Assembly: GCA_026225475.1 (NCBI GenBank)
Contig: JAMFSU010000146.1
Location: forward strand, 1 to 61,179
From: Duganella sp.
Lineage (GTDB): Bacteria; Pseudomonadota; Gammaproteobacteria; Burkholderiales; Burkholderiaceae_D
DNA: 61,179 nt
Reading direction: 5' to 3'
Shown here: piece after piece, positions 56,275 to 61,179 of the stretch
How the letters are laid out: the number at the start of each line of letters is the position of its first letter
Numbering within the stretch: the first letter of the stretch is position 1
The notes under the pieces: model-generated
The model's database searches: none
What the model saw: only the letters and a program-made list of their open reading frames with translations
What the model was told of the DNA's origin: nothing
Program-made: the position numbers and the translations under genes

Positions 56275-56832
56275 ATGAAAAAGATAATTGCGACGACGGT
56301 GACATGTAGCCTGCTGGCGGGGGCCGGCACGATTCTCTCAGGCTGTTCGCTGATGTTTTGGAAGGCGAAGGAAGACAGCTCGGTGGTGCCATTTTCGACC
56401 ATCCCCAGCGGTGCCTATCAAACCTTCGTAAAGAGTTGGAATGAAAAGGAACAGCCAGTACTGTGCGCGCTGATTCGTTCGCAAAGTGAATGGAGCTATT
56501 GGTTCCAGCCAGCGGTGGTCATGGGCCATGTTCCTCGTGCGCAAAGTGCGCTGGCGCCGTCGGCCGAATATTTCGACACCCGCCAGTTGCTGCTGGCCAC
56601 GCGCGTGATCCAGGCGCCTGACAGTACTGAACGTGGTCGGGTATTCATGGCAGACAAGGTCACCATGAAGAACGGCATGCTCAAGCTAGCCTATACCTTC
56701 AACAAGCCGATGTCCGCTGCCACTTATACCGTCAAGGATTTCCTGTTGGTGGAAATCCCCAAGGATCGTTACACCACCGGTCCGGTGCAGTTCATTGAGA
56801 ATAATGAAAAGGTCTGCGAGATCGCCCGCTAA
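56275..56832 (+). CDS. Putative lipoprotein of unknown function
   Basis: A 185-residue exported protein. The N-terminus MKKIIATTVTCSLLAGAGTILSGC is a lipoprotein signal with lipobox LSGC. Residues after it carry no domain that I recognise; a Trp/Phe-rich stretch (EWSYWFQPAVVMGHVPRAQS) and a beta-rich end (VKDFLLVEIPKDRYTTGPVQF) are seen. An alternative ATG at 56263 adds four residues. It has its own terminator and is divergent from the deaminase. Confidence 0.75.
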   Translation: MKKIIATTVTCSLLAGAGTILSGCSLMFWKAKEDSSVVPFSTIPSGAYQTFVKSWNEKEQPVLCALIRSQSEWSYWFQPAVVMGHVPRAQSALAPSAEYFDTRQLLLATRVIQAPDSTERGRVFMADKVTMKNGMLKLAYTFNKPMSAATYTVKDFLLVEIPKDRYTTGPVQFIENNEKVCEIAR

Positions 56833-56860
56833 CGATTCAAAAAGCTGACCGCAAGATGAC

Positions 56861-56896
56861 AAAAGCCTGACGCAGAATATGCGCCAGGCTTTTTTA
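56861..56896. terminator. Bidirectional terminator, lipoprotein / amino-acid ABC operon
   Basis: AAAAGCCTG and CAGGCTTTTTT with an inner CGCA / TGCG hairpin; single mismatched bases on each side. Lies between convergent genes. Confidence 0.9.
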
Positions 56897-56922
56897 CGTC
56901 TGCATTGCCGTCCGTGCAGTCG

Positions 56923-57651
56923 TTAGTGCGTCATGCCGATGAATTGCTGCAACTCCGGGGTCTTCGGATGGGTGAACAATTCTTCTGGCGGGCCGATTTC
57001 ATGGACCTTGCCTTGATGCATGAAGACCACGCGGTCGCAGACTTCGCGGGCGAAACGCATTTCATGTGTGACCATCAACAGCGTCATGCCGTCTTCGGCC
57101 AGGCTGCGCACCACGGCTAGCACTTCGTTGACCAGTTCCGGATCGAGTGCCGAGGTGATTTCATCGCACAGCAGTGCTTGCGGTTGCATGCTGAGTGCAC
57201 GCGCGATGGCGACACGTTGCTGCTGACCGCCCGATAACTGGTCGGGAAAACTGTCGAATTTCTCCGCGAGGCCGACGCGTTCCAGATTCTTCTTGGCCAA
57301 GGCGCGTGCCTCTTCTTCCGACACGCCTTTGACGATCATCGGCGAAATCATGACATTGCGACCCACGCTCAGATGCGGGAAGAGATTGAACTGCTGGAAA
57401 ATCATGCCGACCTTCAGGCGCAGCGTTTTGAGCTCCAGTTCACTCGTGCCGAGATAAGCGCCTGCGACACTAATGGAGCCTTCATTGATGGTTTCCAGGC
57501 CATTTATACAGCGCAGCAAGGTACTTTTTCCAGAGCCGCTCTTGCCGATGATGGCGATGACTTCCCCGGCATCGACGGAGAGACGAATGCCCTTGAGCAC
57601 TTCGTTGTCACCGTAGCTTTTTTTGACATCCTCAATGGCGATGAGCGGCAT
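56923..57651 (-). CDS. Polar amino-acid ABC transporter ATPase
   Basis: A 242-residue ATPase with Walker A IGKSGSGKSTLLRCI, Q-loop FQQFNLFPH, signature LSGGQQQRVAIARAL, Walker B LLCDEITSALD and MVTHEM. Strongly like the GlnQ/HisP group. Its start overlaps the end of the permease by 20 bases. It is the last gene of the operon binding protein-permease-permease-ATPase. Confidence 0.95.
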   Translation of the reverse strand: MPLIAIEDVKKSYGDNEVLKGIRLSVDAGEVIAIIGKSGSGKSTLLRCINGLETINEGSISVAGAYLGTSELELKTLRLKVGMIFQQFNLFPHLSVGRNVMISPMIVKGVSEEEARALAKKNLERVGLAEKFDSFPDQLSGGQQQRVAIARALSMQPQALLCDEITSALDPELVNEVLAVVRSLAEDGMTLLMVTHEMRFAREVCDRVVFMHQGKVHEIGPPEELFTHPKTPELQQFIGMTH

Positions 57652-58288
57652 TGAATTTCCTTTCCAAAAATTGGCTGTACTTGGACAGCGGCCAGCACAG
57701 AGCGAAGTAAAAGAGTCCAACAATGGCGAACACGGTAAATGGCATGAAGGTGGCGTTGGTGATCACGGTACCAGCCTTGGATAGTTCCACAAAGCCGATG
57801 ATCGATGTCACCGCAGTTCCCTTGATGACCTGTACGCCAAAGCCGACCGTTGGTGGGATGGCGATGCGCAGTGCTTGCGGCAGGATGATGTGACGCATCT
57901 GCTGAAAATGGCCCATGGCCAGCACCGATGAAGCTTCCCATTGCCCGCGCGGAATCGCATCGACGCAGCCGCGCCAGATTTCCGCCAGGAATGAGGCGCT
58001 CCACAAGGTCAGTGCGATAGCGGCTGCCAGCCAGGCTGGCACTTCCAGTCCGAACAAGGCTAACCCGAAGAAGATCAGGAACAATTGCATCAGCAAGGGC
58101 GTGCCCTGAAATACTTCGATATACAGCTTGGCGCCTTGGCGCATGAAATTGCGTTTGGACATCCGTGCAAACAGGATCAGCATGCCGACCACGCCGCCGA
58201 GTACGAAAGTCGACAGCGACAACAACACAGTCCAGCGTCCTGCCAGCAGCAGATTACGCACGATGTCCCACAGCGAAAATGAAATCAT
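57632..58288 (-). CDS. Polar amino-acid ABC permease, second subunit
   Basis: A 218-residue His/Gln/Arg-type permease with about five helices, EVFQGTPLLMQLFLIFFG and the EAA-like RGQWEASSVLAMGHFQQMRHIILPQALR (in pieces). Its start overlaps the first permease by four bases. Confidence 0.94.
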   Translation of the reverse strand: MISFSLWDIVRNLLLAGRWTVLLSLSTFVLGGVVGMLILFARMSKRNFMRQGAKLYIEVFQGTPLLMQLFLIFFGLALFGLEVPAWLAAAIALTLWSASFLAEIWRGCVDAIPRGQWEASSVLAMGHFQQMRHIILPQALRIAIPPTVGFGVQVIKGTAVTSIIGFVELSKAGTVITNATFMPFTVFAIVGLFYFALCWPLSKYSQFLERKFNAAHRH

Positions 58289-58956
58289 GCTGCCCTCCGC
58301 GCAAAGATGAACTTGTCACCGATCAGGCGTAGCAGTTGCCGCAGCAGAATGGCCATGACCAGATAGATGGCAGTGGCAATCAGATAGGCTTCGAATGCAC
58401 GGAAATTGCGGCCCTGGATGAAGTTGGCGGCAAATGATAATTCTTCCACTGCGATCTGCGAGCACACCGCCGAGCCGAGCATGACGATAACGATCTGGCT
58501 GGATAGCGCCGGCCAGATTTTCTGCAGGGCCGGACGCAAGATGATGTGGCAGAACGCCTGGCGACGCGACATCGACAGACTAAGTGCGGCTTCCATCTGG
58601 CCGCGTGCGATGGCATTGACGCCGGCGCGGATGATTTCGGTGCTGTAGGCGCCCAGATTGATCACCATAGTCAATATGGCGGCCTGCATTTCGGTAATCT
58701 GCACGCCGATACTGGGCAGGCCGAAGAAGATGAAGAATAGTTGTATCAGGAACGGGGTATTGCGGATCAGCTCGACGTAGCCGCTGACAATCGGCTTGAG
58801 CCAGTTGGGGCCTTGCGTGCGGGCCCAGGCGCCAAAGATGCCGACAGCGATGCCGATGACGCCACCGATGGCAATGAGCTCAATGGTGGTCAAGACCCCC
58901 TTGACCAGCACATCGGTGTAATCGAAGGTCGCGAGAAAATCAAAGTGATAGGCCAT
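58285..58956 (-). CDS. Polar amino-acid ABC permease, first subunit
   Basis: A 223-residue permease with the same architecture: ELIRNTPFLIQLFFIFFGLPS and ARGQMEAALSLSMSRRQAFCHIILRPALQ, in pieces. With its partner it forms a heterodimeric channel. The ATG at 58956 follows a 110-base gap after the binding-protein gene that carries a strong hairpin. Confidence 0.94.
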   Translation of the reverse strand: MAYHFDFLATFDYTDVLVKGVLTTIELIAIGGVIGIAVGIFGAWARTQGPNWLKPIVSGYVELIRNTPFLIQLFFIFFGLPSIGVQITEMQAAILTMVINLGAYSTEIIRAGVNAIARGQMEAALSLSMSRRQAFCHIILRPALQKIWPALSSQIVIVMLGSAVCSQIAVEELSFAANFIQGRNFRAFEAYLIATAIYLVMAILLRQLLRLIGDKFIFARRAA

Positions 58957-59014
58957 GGTTTTGCATTTTCTGGAAATGGTGGTTGGCGTTGTGAATCACT
59001 TCAGATGCAATTTT

Positions 59015-59056
59015 CACGCCACCAGCAGCCCAGTGCCGCTGGCTGCCTGTGGCGTG
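59015..59056 (-). other. Intercistronic hairpin after the binding-protein gene
   Basis: CACGCCAC / GTGGCGTG and AGCAGCC / GGCTGC form a 14-pair stem with an internal mismatch and a ten-base loop, located between the stop of the binding-protein gene and the first permease. No T run follows on the minus strand. Such hairpins usually stabilise the binding-protein part of the message or limit read-through. Confidence 0.6.
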
Positions 59057-59065
59057 GTGCGGCAA

Positions 59066-59851
59066 TTACAGGTTTGCCGGCAGCGGCAGACCCAGCCACT
59101 TCACGGTCAGGGCGCTCAGTTCGCCGTCTTTCTTGATCTCAGCCAGGATGGCGTTGACCTTGTCCTGCAACTTCTTCTCGTCCTTGTTGAGGCCGATGAA
59201 GCATGGCGAATCCTTGATCAGGAACTTGGTTTCCGGCTTTTTCGGCGGGTTCTTGGCAATGATAGCGGCGGCGATTACATTGCCGGTGGCCACCAGTTGC
59301 ACCTGATTCGAGAGGAACGAACTGATGGTGCCGTTGTTGTCTTCATAGCGCTTGATGGTGGCGCTGCTTGGGGCGATCTTGCTCAATTCCAGATCTTCCA
59401 CCGAACCACGGGTGACGCCGATGGTCTTGCCAGCCAGATCGGCCGGTGCGCTGACTTTTTGATCGGCAGGACCGAACACTCCATTGAAGAATGGTGCGTA
59501 AGCGGTGGTGAAGTCGATGACTTTTTCACGTTCGGCATTCTTGCCCATGCTGGAAATGACCAGATCGACTTTTTTTGTTTGCAGATAAGGCACGCGATTT
59601 GCGCTGCTAACCGGGATCAGTTCAACCTTGACGCCGAGTTTCTTGGCGATCAGCGTGGCGACGTCGATGTCCAGGCCTTGTGGCTTGAGATCGGCAGTGA
59701 CAGAGCCGAAGGGCGGGAAATCCTGTGGCACGGCGACGCGTAGCACGCCATTTTTGTGGATATCGTCCAGGGTATCGGCACGCGCGACGGAAGCGGAAAT
59801 CAGCAGGGCGCCGGTCATCAGACCAAGCAAAAGTTTCGACAGTTTCATCAT
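59066..59851 (-). CDS. Amino-acid ABC transporter substrate-binding protein
   Basis: A 261-residue periplasmic binding protein of the SBP_bac_3 family. The signal peptide ends near ARA (about residue 24). DIHKNGVLRVAVPQDFPPFGS, LDIDVATLIAKKLGVKVELIPV and LVISSMGKNAEREKVIDFT are family motifs. The start at 59851 follows GGAG; an ATG one codon later is equally possible. The ligand is unknown, and the acid-binding Arg region seen in amino-acid sensors is partly conserved. Confidence 0.92.
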   Translation of the reverse strand: MMKLSKLLLGLMTGALLISASVARADTLDDIHKNGVLRVAVPQDFPPFGSVTADLKPQGLDIDVATLIAKKLGVKVELIPVSSANRVPYLQTKKVDLVISSMGKNAEREKVIDFTTAYAPFFNGVFGPADQKVSAPADLAGKTIGVTRGSVEDLELSKIAPSSATIKRYEDNNGTISSFLSNQVQLVATGNVIAAAIIAKNPPKKPETKFLIKDSPCFIGLNKDEKKLQDKVNAILAEIKKDGELSALTVKWLGLPLPANL

Positions 59852-59894
59852 GATTCTCCAGGTAGAGATGAAGTAAGAGGAGTGACCGTTACAG

Positions 59895-60644
59895 CTATTT
59901 TTTAACCACACGGGATACTGCTTGTTTGGATCTTGCGGGCGCGACAAAAACGTTCGCAACCGCCGATACCGGTGCCAGAGCCAGCCGCAGCGGCGCCAGC
60001 GGGTCGTTGAAACCAGCCTTGTTGAGGCCGGCTTCAACGTGTTGCAAATGGTCGTGCATCAATTGTTCGGCCGCCGCCAGATCGCCGCGCTCCAGCGCCG
60101 CGACGATATGCACGTGTTCAGCGCAGGAGTCTTCTGCCTGCTCCGACGACTGGTGCAGCATCGCGGTCAAGGTGGTGCGTGCGGTCAGGTCGCGCAAGGT
60201 ATCCGACAAGAGCGTATTGCCCAGGCATTCGCACAGGCAGACGTGAAAATCACCGAGCAGATAACTGCGCGCGCCGATGTCGTCACCTTCGATGGCGGCC
60301 TGCTCGCGCGCGATGTGGTCGCGCAACTGGGCAATGGCACTATTGGTAATCGGGCGTGCATGACGCAGCAAACCAAGCTCGATCACGCGGCGGGCTTCAA
60401 ACGCTTCGCGCGCGTCACTGGGCGTCGGCTCGATCACGAACCAGCCACGCCGCGCACTAACCGTGACGATGCCGCGTGTGACCAGTCGTGTCAGCGCTTC
60501 GCGTACCAGCGTGCGGCTGACGCCGAACAACTCGGATAGTTGTTGCTCGCCCAGGCGCGTGCCAGGTGCCAATTGCTTGGCAAGAATGGCTTCCATGATG
60601 CGGCTGGCGATCTGGATCGATGATTTGATGGCGTCGGTGCTCAT
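59895..60644 (-). CDS. GntR-family regulator (FCD type), second
   Basis: A 249-residue regulator with an N-terminal winged helix (LAKQLAPGTRLGEQQLSELFGVSRTLVREALTRL, in pieces) and an FCD domain with His/Asp candidates in LLGDFHVCLCE, CAEHVHIVAAL and LMHDHLQHVE. It is transcribed toward the amino-acid ABC genes, 43 bases upstream, and probably regulates them. It is 30-40% similar in layout to the first GntR by eye but its upstream DNA carries a different operator type. Confidence 0.9.
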   Translation of the reverse strand: MSTDAIKSSIQIASRIMEAILAKQLAPGTRLGEQQLSELFGVSRTLVREALTRLVTRGIVTVSARRGWFVIEPTPSDAREAFEARRVIELGLLRHARPITNSAIAQLRDHIAREQAAIEGDDIGARSYLLGDFHVCLCECLGNTLLSDTLRDLTARTTLTAMLHQSSEQAEDSCAEHVHIVAALERGDLAAAEQLMHDHLQHVEAGLNKAGFNDPLAPLRLALAPVSAVANVFVAPARSKQAVSRVVKK

Positions 60645-60673
60645 ATCTCGGATACAGCAATATGTATGCCAGT

Positions 60674-60687
60674 CTGATATACAAGAT
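60674..60687. promoter_or_regulatory. Putative operator of the second GntR protein, site 1
   Basis: CTGATATACAAGAT, 30 bases before the gntR start. Its reverse complement occurs exactly at 60842-60855. Confidence 0.6.
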
Positions 60688-60840
60688 TGACGTACAGAAA
60701 GTCGCTGACTTGCTTGTCTAGCGCTAGGGCTTAGCCTGTGCGTCAGCCCGGTATTGAGGTGGGTTGTCGGCCGCTAACGCAAGCTGGCTGCGGTTGGGTG
60801 GCGCTGCATGGCGGCGCGAATGGCAATCACTTGAATGGTG

Positions 60841-60871
60841 CATCTTGTATATCAGTGTGCAATACAAGATG
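60841..60871. promoter_or_regulatory. Putative operator of the second GntR protein, site 2
   Basis: A perfect inverted repeat, CATCTTGTAT and ATACAAGATG with an 11-base spacer, containing the inverse of site 1 (60842-60855). Confidence 0.65.
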
Positions 60872-60916
60872 TGCGTGCTGCCCACAAACGGGGCGCTCAT
60901 AAAAAACTACCAGTGC

Positions 60917-61179
60917 GTTAATGCTGTTCAGTTAAGAAAATGCTTGCTTGGTTTCTTGGTTGCTGATGCTGGGTTTTCTTCGGACGTGCTAGCCGGGGGC
61001 GGCTCGGCAGCCGCTCACCTCAGTGCGTCGTTGAATCTTTGTTTTCTTCGGACGACCTTGCCGGGTACCTCAGTGTGTAGTTGAGTCTTTGTTCTCTTCG
61101 GACAACCTAGCCGGGGGCGGCCCGGCAGCCGCTCACTTTCTTTGGTCTCGCCCAAAGATAAGTAAGCAAAGAAAGGCGA
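60917..61179 (-). repeat. Dispersed repeat, right copy, with internal tandem duplication
   Basis: Inverted copy of 92-236. It is longer than the left copy because three versions of a block beginning TT(T/C)TCTTCGGAC follow one another at 60974-61041, 61042-61091 and from 61092; the middle one lacks the GGCGGC...GCCGCTCAC hairpin part. A short open frame (60764-61084) covers part of this and is not a convincing gene. Confidence 0.85.

Larger units (their letters stand above)
60645..60916. promoter_or_regulatory. Upstream region of the second GntR gene
   Basis: No gene is seen. It holds the 14-base element CTGATATACAAGAT (60674-60687) and its inverted copy as part of the larger repeat at 60841-60871. 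Confidence 0.65.

Noticed and set aside
60764..61084. Open frame of 106 codons at the right end
   Set aside because: It covers the operator and the tandem repeat, has no ribosome site and no recognisable domain.

Overview
The window looks like chromosomal DNA of a beta-proteobacterium, most likely of the family Oxalobacteraceae (relatives of Herminiimonas, Herbaspirillum or Collimonas). The evidence is the gene order (birA-coaX-SPOR, metK-ahcY-holin-metF, hemA-prfA-prmC, minCDE), a classical beta-proteobacterial porin, an SAH riboswitch before ahcY, and a dispersed repeat at both ends of a type I recall from that family. Base composition looks like the mid-50s % G+C by eye. I assign species and genus only loosely. 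No tRNA, rRNA, CRISPR array, prophage or insertion sequence was seen. The two ends carry the same repeat in opposite orientation, so this is probably one draft contig that stops at unresolved repeats.

Region 1 (0.3-17.8 kb) is mostly housekeeping: a penicillin-binding carboxypeptidase, a hydrolase, a small ferredoxin, a VanZ protein, birA, coaX, a SPOR protein, argB, a TraB/GumN protein, a HAD nucleotidase, a Zur-like Fur protein, xerC and its DUF484 partner, a porin, a Sel1-repeat protein, dapF and two lipid A acyltransferases. Region 2 (17.9-22.7 kb) is the methyl cycle: metK, SAH riboswitch plus ahcY, a holin-like membrane protein, metF and 5-formyl-THF cyclo-ligase. Region 3 (22.7-40.1 kb) holds a lytic transglycosylase, an NDUFA9-like protein, GST, cca, an acetyltransferase, aromatic amino-acid genes (phenylalanine hydroxylase and a fused indolepyruvate oxidoreductase), then prmC-dsbB-prfA-hemA, an orphan response regulator and minEDC.

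Region 4 (40.4-56.0 kb) is the most interesting: a purine salvage and uric-acid catabolism island. It has a BMP-type purine ABC transporter (four genes), an NMT1-type ABC transporter (three genes), a Tsx-like outer-membrane channel, urate hydroxylase PuuD with a fused cytochrome c domain, allantoinase PuuE, a GntR/FCD regulator, an M20 hydrolase and an adenine deaminase. Seven copies of a 12-bp palindrome (consensus ATTGTCGACAAT) lie only in the intergenic regions of this island. The regions before the regulator and before the NMT1-type transporter also share an ungapped 51-bp module (42 of 51 identical). This points to one regulon that should include the M20 hydrolase and both transporters.

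Region 5 (56.2-61.2 kb) has a small lipoprotein, a polar amino-acid ABC transporter, a second GntR/FCD regulator with a separate operator type, and the right-hand repeat. Coding starts were chosen from start codon, upstream purine-rich sequence, signal peptide and neighbour overlap; no search or folding program was run.
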